A stretch of 64,000 nucleotides of DNA from Ancylobacter sp. WKF20 (GTDB taxonomy: Bacteria; Pseudomonadota; Alphaproteobacteria; Rhizobiales; Xanthobacteraceae): positions 4,074,001 to 4,138,000 of the forward strand of contig NZ_CP121679.1 of assembly GCF_029760895.1 (NCBI RefSeq), written 5' to 3'. A program made the position numbers and the translations under genes. Positions 57,483 to 64,000 of the stretch are shown here, piece by piece (within the stretch, counting starts at the first letter, position 1; each line of letters starts with the position of its first letter). The notes beneath the pieces are model-generated. The model was not told the DNA's origin. It searched no databases and saw only the letters and a list, made by a program, of their open reading frames with translations.

Positions 57483-58262
57483 TCAGATGCCGCGGATCGC
57501 GCCGCCATCGACCCGCACGGTCGAGCCGGTGACGTAACTGGCGCGGGCGCTGGCGAGGAACGTCACCACATCGGCGAATTCCTGCGGCGTGCCGTAGCGG
57601 CCCATCGGGATGGTGCCACGCGAGGCGGCGGCCACCTCGTCCACGCTCTTTCCGGTGCGCCCGGCGGCCGCGGCGTCGAGCTCGTCCACCCGCTGGGTAT
57701 GGATGCGGCCCGGCAGGACGGAGTTCACCGTCACCCCGTCGGCGGCGACTTCGGCGGCAAGCGTCTTGGCCCAGCCGACGATGGAGGCGCGCAGCGCGTT
57801 GGAAATGCCGAGATTGGGGATGGGCTGGGCGACGCCGGACGAGACGATGTTGACGATGCGCCCGAAGCCCCGCGCCCGCATGCCCGGCAGGAGCCGCGCG
57901 GTGACGAGGAAAATGGCATTCACCATCGTCTCGAACTGCGCGCTCCAGACCTGCGGCGCGACGCCGGCGACCGGGCCGGGCGGCGGGCCGCCGGAATTAT
58001 TGACGAGGATGTCGATGGGCTCGCTGGCGAGAAGGTCCAGCGCCGTCTCCAGCGCCGCCCGGTCGGCGAGGTCGAGCTGGAGCACCCGCGCGTTGCCGCC
58101 GCTCGCGCGGATGCCGGCGGCGGCCTCTTCCAGCGCCACCACATTGCGCCCGGCGAGGATGACGCTCGCCCCCTCGGCGGCAAGTGTCTGCGCGCTGGCA
58201 AGGCCAAGCCCCCGGCTGGCGCCGAGCACCAGCGCGGTGCGTCCGTGAAGTCCGAGATCCAT
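57483..58262 (-). CDS. Divergent SDR-family protein lacking the YxxxK motif
   Basis: A 259-residue Rossmann-fold protein close to 3-oxoacyl-ACP reductases. The NAD motif is [10 protein letters not shown], the Asn of NNSGG is present, and the C-terminal [11 protein letters not shown] is typical. At the catalytic site the sequence reads [17 protein letters not shown], then ISNALRAS where YxxxK is expected, so neither the Tyr nor the Lys is in place. This matches a subgroup described as SDR-like with an imperfect tetrad. Its activity is therefore doubtful or different. It lies between the DapA-family and hydroxyacid dehydrogenase genes. Confidence 0.85.
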   Translation of the reverse strand: MDLGLHGRTALVLGASRGLGLASAQTLAAEGASVILAGRNVVALEEAAAGIRASGGNARVLQLDLADRAALETALDLLASEPIDILVNNSGGPPPGPVAGVAPQVWSAQFETMVNAIFLVTARLLPGMRARGFGRIVNIVSSGVAQPIPNLGISNALRASIVGWAKTLAAEVAADGVTVNSVLPGRIHTQRVDELDAAAAGRTGKSVDEVAAASRGTIPMGRYGTPQEFADVVTFLASARASYVTGSTVRVDGGAIRGI

Positions 58263-58275
58263 GATGCCCTCCCGA

Positions 58276-59208
58276 TCAGCCGTGCAGCTTGCGCTGGAGG
58301 CGGGCCATCAGCTCGCCCAGCTCCTGATGGTCGCGCGCCGTCAGCTTCGGGCCGGGATGGCGGGTGTCGGAACAGGCGATGATGCCGCGCCGCTTCAGCA
58401 CTTCCTTGCGCACGGCGAGGCCGAAGCCGAGCTGCTGCTCATGGCGCAGGATCGGCAGATAGAGGTCGAACAGGTCTTCCGCACCTTCCACGTCGCCGGC
58501 ATGGAACTTCTCGACCACGCCCACCAGCATCTCGGGATAGGCGAAGCCCGTCATCGCCCCATCGGCGCCGCGGCGCAGCTCCTGCGGGAGATAGAGCCCG
58601 CCATTGCCGACGAGGATGGAGACGCGCCGGCCCTCGCCCTTGTCGGAGCGCTCGCGCATCTTGGTGATCTTGGACAGGCCCGAGCCCTCTTCATGCTTGA
58701 GCATGACGAAGTTCGGGAAGGCGTCGATCAGCCGGTGCAGAACGGCGACCGAGCTCACCGTGTTGCTGGTCTGCGGGTAGTCCTGATAGCAGACCGGCAC
58801 ATCCGGCCCGAGGCGGGTGAGCACCTCCGACCAATAGCCGAAGACCTGGTCGTCGGTCTTGAGGAAGGGCTGCGGCGCGATCATCAGGCCGGCGGCGCCG
58901 AGGTCCATCGCCTCCCTGGCGAAGCGCACGAGATTGTCGGTGCCGGGGTTCGAGGCGCCGACCACGATGGGCTTGCGGCCATCGACGCGCTTCATGACAT
59001 GGGTCAGGAACGCCTTCGCCTCGGTCGGAGCCAGCTTGAACGCCTCGCCAAGCACGCCGAGGATGGTGATGCCGGTGACGCCGCATTCCAGATAGAAGTC
59101 GATCAGCGAGTCCGTGCTGTCGAAGTCGATGTCCCCCGTCGGCGTGAACGGGGTCGGAGCGATGATGTAGACGCCCCGCGTGGTCTCGTTGATCGTTTCG
59201 ACCGCCAT
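58276..59208 (-). CDS. DapA-family (dihydrodipicolinate synthase/N-acetylneuraminate lyase) enzyme, unknown substrate
   Basis: A 310-residue TIM-barrel aldolase/dehydratase. The Schiff-base Lys lies in [12 protein letters not shown], the catalytic Tyr in VCYQDYPQT and the carboxylate loop in [14 protein letters not shown]. Length and motifs differ from the hydroxyproline-cluster homologue at 20827. Such enzymes split or join pyruvate-containing acids or dehydrate sugar acids. The substrate is unknown; the context suggests a 2-oxo acid with a guanidino or ureido side chain. GntR lies nine bases upstream, and the SDR follows after 13 bases. Confidence 0.85.
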   Translation of the reverse strand: MAVETINETTRGVYIIAPTPFTPTGDIDFDSTDSLIDFYLECGVTGITILGVLGEAFKLAPTEAKAFLTHVMKRVDGRKPIVVGASNPGTDNLVRFAREAMDLGAAGLMIAPQPFLKTDDQVFGYWSEVLTRLGPDVPVCYQDYPQTSNTVSSVAVLHRLIDAFPNFVMLKHEEGSGLSKITKMRERSDKGEGRRVSILVGNGGLYLPQELRRGADGAMTGFAYPEMLVGVVEKFHAGDVEGAEDLFDLYLPILRHEQQLGFGLAVRKEVLKRRGIIACSDTRHPGPKLTARDHQELGELMARLQRKLHG

Positions 59209-59217
59209 GATCGTTCC

Positions 59218-59889
59218 TCAGATGGCGCGGAGCTTCTCGATGATGCTCAGCTTTACGTTTTCGATATGGGTATGGACGCCGGCGCGGGCCGCCTCGCGGT
59301 CCTCGCGGCGCAGCGCGTCGATGATGGCAATATGCTCGCGGTGGCCAATCTCGAAGCGCTCGGGCACACGATCCAGATTGAACATGTGCGTTTTCAGGCG
59401 CAGGTCCTGAATCTGTTTGGCCAGCACCGCATTGCCGCTGCGGCTGGCGAACAGGCCGTGCAGCCGGCTGTCCAGCGCCCAATCGGCTTCCGCGCTCGGG
59501 ATGGGGTCGTCGAGAAGCGCGCGGATATCGGCCTCCAGCGTGTCGAGCTCCGCCAGCGGAACGCGGCCGGTTGCGAGGCCGACCGCTTCCATCTCCAGGA
59601 TCTGGCGCACATGCAGCGTCTCGATCAGCTCGCGGGTGGAGAATTCCTTGACCACCAGCACGCCGCCGGGCTTGCGGGTGATGAAACCCTCGCTCTCCAG
59701 CCGGTTCAGCGCGTCGCGCACCGGGGTGCGGGAAATCGCCAGTGCCTCGGCGAGGCGACGCTCCTGCAGCACCGAGCCGACGGGAATCTCGCGGCGGATC
59801 AGCCGGTCGAGCAGGTCGTTATAGGCTTTCTGGCCGAGGCTTTCCTCGCGCGGATCGGCGACGGGCGTCGGGCGGGCGGTCAGGGGCAT
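59218..59889 (-). CDS. GntR-family (FCD) regulator of the catabolic operon
   Basis: A 223-residue regulator with N-terminal winged helix (KAYNDLLDRLIRREIPVGSV, then RRLAEALAISRTPVRDALNRL) and an FCD ligand domain with His candidates in DSRLHGLFASR and GHREHIAIIDALRRED. It lies inside the operon between the binding-protein gene and the DapA-family gene, so it probably controls itself together with its operon. I did not find a TTGGATCCAA-type site near it; the promoter is upstream of the window end. Confidence 0.88.
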   Translation of the reverse strand: MPLTARPTPVADPREESLGQKAYNDLLDRLIRREIPVGSVLQERRLAEALAISRTPVRDALNRLESEGFITRKPGGVLVVKEFSTRELIETLHVRQILEMEAVGLATGRVPLAELDTLEADIRALLDDPIPSAEADWALDSRLHGLFASRSGNAVLAKQIQDLRLKTHMFNLDRVPERFEIGHREHIAIIDALRREDREAARAGVHTHIENVKLSIIEKLRAI

Positions 59890-59927
59890 GGACGACTCTG
59901 CGGCACGGCCGGGGCTTTTGGCGGGGG

Positions 59928-59959
59928 GCGCCCGGCCGGGAAGGGGACCGGCCGGGCGC
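59928..59959 (-). other. Strong GC hairpin between the binding-protein gene and gntR
   Basis: A perfect 12-bp stem (GCGCCCGGCCGG / CCGGCCGGGCGC on the minus strand) with a short loop, 16 bases after the binding-protein stop. No T-run follows. Such stems often protect the upstream message and lower downstream expression, giving more binding protein than regulator. Confidence 0.6.
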
Positions 59960-59974
59960 AGGCACGAAGGGCGA

Positions 59975-60775
59975 TCAGAACTGGGTCTTGATCGGGTCCT
60001 TCGGCGCAGGCGAGTAGCCGATCAAGGGCGTGGTGAGCTTGGCATAAGTACCGTCGGCGATCATGTCCGCCAGCGCCTTGTTCACCGCCTTCACGAGGTT
60101 CGGCTTGCCCTTCTTGAAGGGGAAGCCCTTCTGGATGTGGCTGAGATAGTCCGGCACCAGCACCAGCGGCAGCTTGGAGGCCTCGATGGCGTAGGCGGCG
60201 GCGATGGAGTCGGTGATGACCGCGTCGATCTGGCCGTTCACCAGATCCTGGATGGCGTCGGATTCGGCCTTGTAGCTCTTGGCCACGGCGCCGCGTTCCT
60301 CGGCCAGCTTCAGCCAGGTGGAGGAAACCAGCACGCCCACCGTCTTGCCCTTGATGTCGGCAGGCGTCTTGATGGTGGAGTCCTTCTTCACCACCACGCG
60401 GCCGCCCGATTCCAGCCAGCCATCGGCGAACATGACCTGCTTCTGGCGTTCGGCGGTGATGTCCATGGCGTCGGAGGCGAAGTCGTACTGGTCGGCGGCG
60501 AGGCCGACGAGCAGCGCCTCCCACTTGATGATGACCGGCTCATATTTGAGGTTCAGCCGGCGGGCGATTTCCTTGCCGACGCGGATCTCGAGCCCGTCCA
60601 GCTCGCCATCTGGGGCGCGCATGGAGAAGGGCGGGTAGGTGCCTTCGGTGGCGATGAGCAGCGTGCCGGGCTTGATCAGCTCCAGCTCCTGCGCGCCGGC
60701 CGGCGTGGTGAGGCTGCCGGCAAGGAGGCCGCCGACGAGAGCGGCGGCAAGCACGGGAAGAAGTGTCAGACGCAT
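59975..60775 (-). CDS. ABC transporter substrate-binding protein, amino acid/guanidino type
   Basis: A 266-residue family 3 periplasmic binding protein. The signal peptide is MRLTLLPVLAAALVGGLLAG and a little further, with cleavage after the AGA of TTPAGAQ. The mature protein shows TLLIATEGTYPPFSMRAPDG, the ligand-binding DFASDAMDITAERQKQVMF and LEIRVGKEIARRLN. The Arg that binds the ligand carboxylate is in ITAERQ. The usual lysine/arginine/ornithine group has the same plan. The operon's ureohydrolase implies a guanidino ligand. GAGGGGATAAAACA stands before the ATG. Confidence 0.9.
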   Translation of the reverse strand: MRLTLLPVLAAALVGGLLAGSLTTPAGAQELELIKPGTLLIATEGTYPPFSMRAPDGELDGLEIRVGKEIARRLNLKYEPVIIKWEALLVGLAADQYDFASDAMDITAERQKQVMFADGWLESGGRVVVKKDSTIKTPADIKGKTVGVLVSSTWLKLAEERGAVAKSYKAESDAIQDLVNGQIDAVITDSIAAAYAIEASKLPLVLVPDYLSHIQKGFPFKKGKPNLVKAVNKALADMIADGTYAKLTTPLIGYSPAPKDPIKTQF

Positions 60776-60883
60776 TGTTTTATCCCCTCTGTCGTCTGCT
60801 GTCGGTCGTCAACGGCGCGCGGGTGCGCAGCCGGTCCGCTCGAGGCGGGGGTGAGCCCGCCCGATTTCACGTCCGCCCGGCTG

Positions 60884-61834
60884 TCATGTCCGGGCGACAC
60901 CGGCCGCGCGCAGCGCCAGCAGCTCGGCCATGACGGTGGCCGCAAGCAGCGCGGTGGTCTGGGCCGGCTGGTCATAGGGCGGGCACAGCTCCACCACGTC
61001 GGCGCCGACGAGGTTCACGCCCTCGATGCGGCGCAACAGGTCGAGCGCCTCGCGCGCGCTGGGCCCCCCGGCTTCCGGCGTCTGCACGGCCGGGGCGAAG
61101 GCGGGGTCGACGAAGTCGAGATCGAAGGTGAGATAGGCCGGCGCGCCGGCGGTGCGCTCCGCGATGCGGGCGGCGAGCGCGGGAATGCCCATGGCGAACA
61201 TCTCGTCGGTGGTCACGACCTCATAGCCGAGCTCGACCGACTGGCTGACGTCGTCCGCCTTGAACAGCGAGCCGCGCATGCCGATCTGGATCGAGCGGGA
61301 GGGATCGACGATGCCTTCCTCCACCGCGCGGCGGAACGGCGTGCCGGCGCTGTAGCGCTTGCCGGCGAAATACTTGTCCCAGGTGTCGGAATGCGAGTCG
61401 AACTGGATCAGCGCCAGCGGCCCGTGGGTGGCGGCGACGGCACGCAGCGCCGCCAGCGTTACCGAATGATCGCCGCCAATGCCGAAGGGCGTCACGCCCG
61501 CCTCGACCACCGCGCGCACGGCGAGCTCCAGCCGCTCCAGCGATTCTTCCTCATAGCCCGGCACGACGGCGGCATCCCCCGCATCGGCGCAGGCCAGCGT
61601 CTCGAACACGTTAATGTTCCGATAGGGGTTGATCGGGCGTAGCATGATCGACATCGCCCGCACCGCATTGGGTGCGAAGCGCGCGCCGGTGCGGAACGGC
61701 GCCCCGGAATCCGAGGGCAGGCCGAGAATGGCGGCGTCGAGACCCTTCAGTGTCGTCGCCTGCGGCAGCCGCATGAAGGTCGGCACGCCGCAGAAGCGCG
61801 GGGTTTCCAGCGAGTCGATGGGCAGCACGCTCAT
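60884..61834 (-). CDS. Ureohydrolase (arginase/agmatinase family) with an atypical site
   Basis: A 316-residue Mn-dependent hydrolase of guanidino compounds, expected to release urea. Metal ligands lie in GIGGDHSVTLAAL, FDSHSDTWD (Asp, His, Asp) and FDLDFVDPAFAP (Asp, Asp). Two usual substrate elements differ: the Gly-Thr that is normally preceded by His reads YSAGTPFRRA, with Ala in place of His, and the GTGTPE loop reads AVQTPE. The length and order match agmatinase/guanidinobutyrase. The carboxylate or amine of the substrate cannot be read. It lies 14 bases downstream of the permease gene. Confidence 0.85.
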   Translation of the reverse strand: MSVLPIDSLETPRFCGVPTFMRLPQATTLKGLDAAILGLPSDSGAPFRTGARFAPNAVRAMSIMLRPINPYRNINVFETLACADAGDAAVVPGYEEESLERLELAVRAVVEAGVTPFGIGGDHSVTLAALRAVAATHGPLALIQFDSHSDTWDKYFAGKRYSAGTPFRRAVEEGIVDPSRSIQIGMRGSLFKADDVSQSVELGYEVVTTDEMFAMGIPALAARIAERTAGAPAYLTFDLDFVDPAFAPAVQTPEAGGPSAREALDLLRRIEGVNLVGADVVELCPPYDQPAQTTALLAATVMAELLALRAAGVART

Positions 61835-61847
61835 CTTGAATGTCCTT

Positions 61848-62507
61848 TCACAGCGAGCGGGCGTAATGCCGCTCGAGCCGAGCCGCGGCCTGCGAGATGA
61901 GGGTGGTCATCACGAGGTAAATAACCGCGGTGGCGATGTAGAACTCGAACGGGCGGAAGGTCGTGGCGATGATGGTCTGCGAGTAGAGCGTGAGCTCGAC
62001 GACGGTGATGGTGGAGAGCAGCGAGGTGTTCTTCACCATGGTGATCGCCTCGTTGGTCACGGGCGGCAGGATCACGCGGAAGACCTGGGGCAGGATGATA
62101 CGGCTCATCATCTGCCAGCGGCCCATGCCGAGCGCCTGCGCGGACTCGGTCTGCCCCTTCGGGATGGCCGAGAGGCCAGCGCGGACGATCTCCGCGACAT
62201 AGGCCCCCCCATTGACGCCGAGCGCGATCACGCCGGCGGTGAAGGGCGAGAGGCGCAGGCCAAGCTGCGGCAGGCCGAAATAGATGATGAAAATCTGGAT
62301 CAGCGTCGGCGTGCCGCGAATGAACCAGATGTAGAAGCCGCTCGCCTCGCGCAGCGCCCGAAACCGGGAGACCTTGCCGAGCGCGGCGAGGAGGCCGCAT
62401 AGCCAGCTCACCAGGATCGCCAGAATGGAGAGCACCAGCACGATCCAGCTCGCGCTGAGGAAGCCGGGAACATAGGGCGCGAAGCCTTCCCACCAGGTCG
62501 CGATCAT
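61848..62507 (-). CDS. ABC transporter permease, polar amino acid type
   Basis: A 219-residue permease with about five transmembrane helices. The EAA loop is [20 protein letters not shown] and continues through [10 protein letters not shown] and ILPQVFR. The start ATG overlaps the ATPase stop by four bases. Only one permease gene is present, so it should act as a homodimer. It is close to the lysine/arginine/glutamine group. Confidence 0.92.
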   Translation of the reverse strand: MIATWWEGFAPYVPGFLSASWIVLVLSILAILVSWLCGLLAALGKVSRFRALREASGFYIWFIRGTPTLIQIFIIYFGLPQLGLRLSPFTAGVIALGVNGGAYVAEIVRAGLSAIPKGQTESAQALGMGRWQMMSRIILPQVFRVILPPVTNEAITMVKNTSLLSTITVVELTLYSQTIIATTFRPFEFYIATAVIYLVMTTLISQAAARLERHYARSL

Positions 62508-63313
62508 GGCCGGGCTCCCTGCACCGTCGCCGGCGCGGCATAGGCATCCTCATGCAGCACGCGGCGCAGGAACTGCTGCAACCGCTCGCTCTTGGGCTGG
62601 CGCAGCACCTCGCGCGGCGGCCCGTCCTCGGCGATCACGCCCTGGTCGAAGAAGATCACGCGGTTGGAGACCTCGCGGGCAAAGCCGATCTCATGGGTGA
62701 CGAGCAGCATGGTCATGCCCTCGCCGGCGAGGCTCGCCATCAAGGCCAGCACCTCGCCGACCAGCTCCGGGTCGAGCGCGGAGGTCACCTCGTCGAACAG
62801 CATCAGGCGCGGCTGCATGGCGAGCGCGCGGACGATGGCGACGCGCTGCTGCTGGCCGCCGGAGAGTTTTGAGGGGTAGGCGTGGCGCTTCTCGGCGAGG
62901 CCGATGCGGGCGAGCAAAGCTTCCGCCTTGGCGACGGCTTCCGCGCGCGGCTCGCCCTTCACTCGGATGGGGGCCTCGATGACGTTTTCCAGCACTGTCA
63001 TATGCGGCCAGAGATTGTAGCTTTGGAACACCATGCCGATGCGCGCCCGCAGATCACGCAGCTGCGCGGCATTGGGGGCGCGGCGGGCGCCCGGCTCATA
63101 GTCGAAATGGACGTCGCCGAAATCCATCGTGCCGCCGCTCGGCGTTTCCAGCACGTTGATGCAGCGCAGGAAGGTGCTCTTGCCGGAGCCGGAGGCGCCG
63201 ATGATCGACACCACCTCGCCGGCATGCACATCCAGCGAGACGCCTTTCAGCACCTGATGCGCGCCGAAGCTCTTGGTGAGGTCGCGGATGCGGATGAGCG
63301 GTTCACCGGCCAT
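62504..63313 (-). CDS. ABC transporter ATP-binding protein, polar amino acid type
   Basis: A 269-residue ATPase: Walker [11 protein letters not shown]-loop [20 protein letters not shown], signature [17 protein letters not shown], Walker [18 protein letters not shown] and switch His in [13 protein letters not shown]. The ATG overlaps the DUF1989 stop by one base and its own stop overlaps the permease ATG, so transport genes are coupled to DUF1989. The long upstream frame is rejected. Confidence 0.94.
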   Translation of the reverse strand: MAGEPLIRIRDLTKSFGAHQVLKGVSLDVHAGEVVSIIGASGSGKSTFLRCINVLETPSGGTMDFGDVHFDYEPGARRAPNAAQLRDLRARIGMVFQSYNLWPHMTVLENVIEAPIRVKGEPRAEAVAKAEALLARIGLAEKRHAYPSKLSGGQQQRVAIVRALAMQPRLMLFDEVTSALDPELVGEVLALMASLAGEGMTMLLVTHEIGFAREVSNRVIFFDQGVIAEDGPPREVLRQPKSERLQQFLRRVLHEDAYAAPATVQGARP

Positions 63314-63939
63314 CAGGCGCTCCCCGCCGGAGAAAAGATGTCGATCAGGCAGTCGCGCGGCGTGCGGTCCTCGCCATTGATCGGGGTGATGTCCTGCGGG
63401 CAGCAGGAGAAGGCCATGATGATGTCGGCCTCGGCTTGCAGCACGAGGTAGGAGCCGGGTTTGGAGGCCGGAAGCAGCCTGTCGAGCGAGCCGTCGGCCC
63501 GCACATCCACGCACATGAAGAAATTGGCCGGTGCCGGCGTGACGGGGAAGCTGATGCCGAGTTCGGCCAGCCCCTCATGCAGATTGTCGGCGCAGGAGCG
63601 GTGATAGCCGGTGACGCCGAGCTGGCGGTAGATGTCGGCATTGCAGGCGCAGAGCAGCGTGTCGTGGCGGCCCGAGGAGGTGTCCTCGACGATGGACACC
63701 AGCGGCCGGCGCTTCGTGCTGACCAGCGGCGTGTTGCTTGTGACATGCACGGTCGAATGGACGGACCGGAAATTGTCCATCGAGGTGAACTCGTAAATGT
63801 CGGCCTGAGTGAAGGCCCAGAAGTCGATGGCCTGCGTGCCGAAAGGGTTGGTCAGCTTCAGCCGCTGCCCCGCGCGCATCCGCACCGCCTTGCCGGTGCC
63901 GGCGGCGAGGACGAGGGAGTCGTCGAGCCGATAGTCCAT
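63313..63939 (-). CDS. DUF1989 (urea carboxylase-associated family) protein
   Basis: A 208-residue DUF1989 protein. Family marks are [39 protein letters not shown] and the ending [19 protein letters not shown]. Cysteines in [25 protein letters not shown] and CCPQDI may bind metal. Known members accompany urea or guanidine carboxylases, some acting as carboxyguanidine deiminase subunits that come in pairs; here a single gene occurs. I chose the ATG with GAGGA ahead; a GTG six codons upstream is possible. It is the first complete gene of the operon visible here. Confidence 0.85.
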   Translation of the reverse strand: MDYRLDDSLVLAAGTGKAVRMRAGQRLKLTNPFGTQAIDFWAFTQADIYEFTSMDNFRSVHSTVHVTSNTPLVSTKRRPLVSIVEDTSSGRHDTLLCACNADIYRQLGVTGYHRSCADNLHEGLAELGISFPVTPAPANFFMCVDVRADGSLDRLLPASKPGSYLVLQAEADIIMAFSCCPQDITPINGEDRTPRDCLIDIFSPAGSA

Positions 63940-64000
63940 CGCATCCTCACGCTTCACGCCGTCCGCCGAGGGGCAGGGCGCGCCTTGACCCAGCGTTGCC

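Noticed and set aside
63954..64000. Possible 3' end of an upstream gene on the minus strand (reads QRWVKARPAPRRTA then stop)
   Set aside because: Too short to identify; other frames are also open to the window edge.
54501..64000. Guanidine riboswitch for the 55-64 kb operon
   Set aside because: The operon's promoter lies beyond the window and no matching structure was noticed in its gene gaps.

Overview
The window is high-GC DNA from an alphaproteobacterium. Several traits point to the Hyphomicrobiales, and a Xanthobacteraceae-like genus (Ancylobacter/Starkeya type) is my best guess. These traits are an EcfG-type GGAAC-N17-CGTT stress promoter, FixJ-type response regulators, a DctABD system, the N-acetylglutaminylglutamine amide (NAGGN) osmolyte operon, and intergenic repeats of the CGTCATCCCGG kind. 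The assignment rests on gene content only. I saw no rRNA, tRNA, CRISPR array, prophage or insertion sequence.

Layout. 0-6.3 kb: peroxiredoxin, Dps, a sensor kinase with a FixJ/LuxR-type regulator and a separate single-domain receiver, then a PoxB-type pyruvate dehydrogenase and a DUF2188 protein. 6.3-16.6 kb: an osmotic/storage-sugar block on the minus strand, with glycogen debranching (treX/glgX), treZ and treY in one overlapping operon behind a predicted EcfG promoter, followed by opgG-opgH for periplasmic glucans. 16.7-27.5 kb: a divergent GntR gene and a ten-gene plus-strand hydroxyproline locus. It holds an ABC importer, a DapA-family deaminase, an FAD dehydrogenase, 4-hydroxyproline epimerase, an enolase-superfamily enzyme, a Ser/Thr-type 3-hydroxyproline dehydratase and a pyrroline-2-carboxylate reductase. 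27.5-34.5 kb: TetR and a tripartite RND efflux operon.

34.5-44.8 kb: a GAF-PAS-GGDEF-EAL protein with a degenerate GGDEF site, a small secreted protein, a sorbosone-dehydrogenase-like lipoprotein, an ABC-F ATPase, a membrane protein, an AhpD-like protein and an autotransporter. 44.8-49.5 kb: the NAGGN operon (asnO, ngg, M42 peptidase). 49.7-54.5 kb: dctA divergent from dctBD, with a sigma-54 promoter and two candidate DctD sites between them. 54.6-64 kb: a flavin-reductase-like gene, then a long minus-strand catabolic operon (DUF1989, ABC transporter, ureohydrolase, GntR, DapA family, divergent SDR, D-2-hydroxyacid dehydrogenase, M20 amidohydrolase) whose substrate I cannot name; a guanidino or ureido compound is the best guess.

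Most striking item: the autotransporter passenger at about 41.8-44.8 kb carries the marks of a complete pepsin-like (family A1) aspartic protease: two catalytic Asp motifs about 200 residues apart, a flap-like Tyr motif and an A1-like C-terminal strand. It is joined to PATR-like repeats and a C-terminal beta-barrel. The second candidate for new biology is the operon at 55-64 kb. It combines a ureohydrolase lacking the usual His before Gly-Thr, an SDR lacking the YxxxK motif, and a DUF1989 protein.
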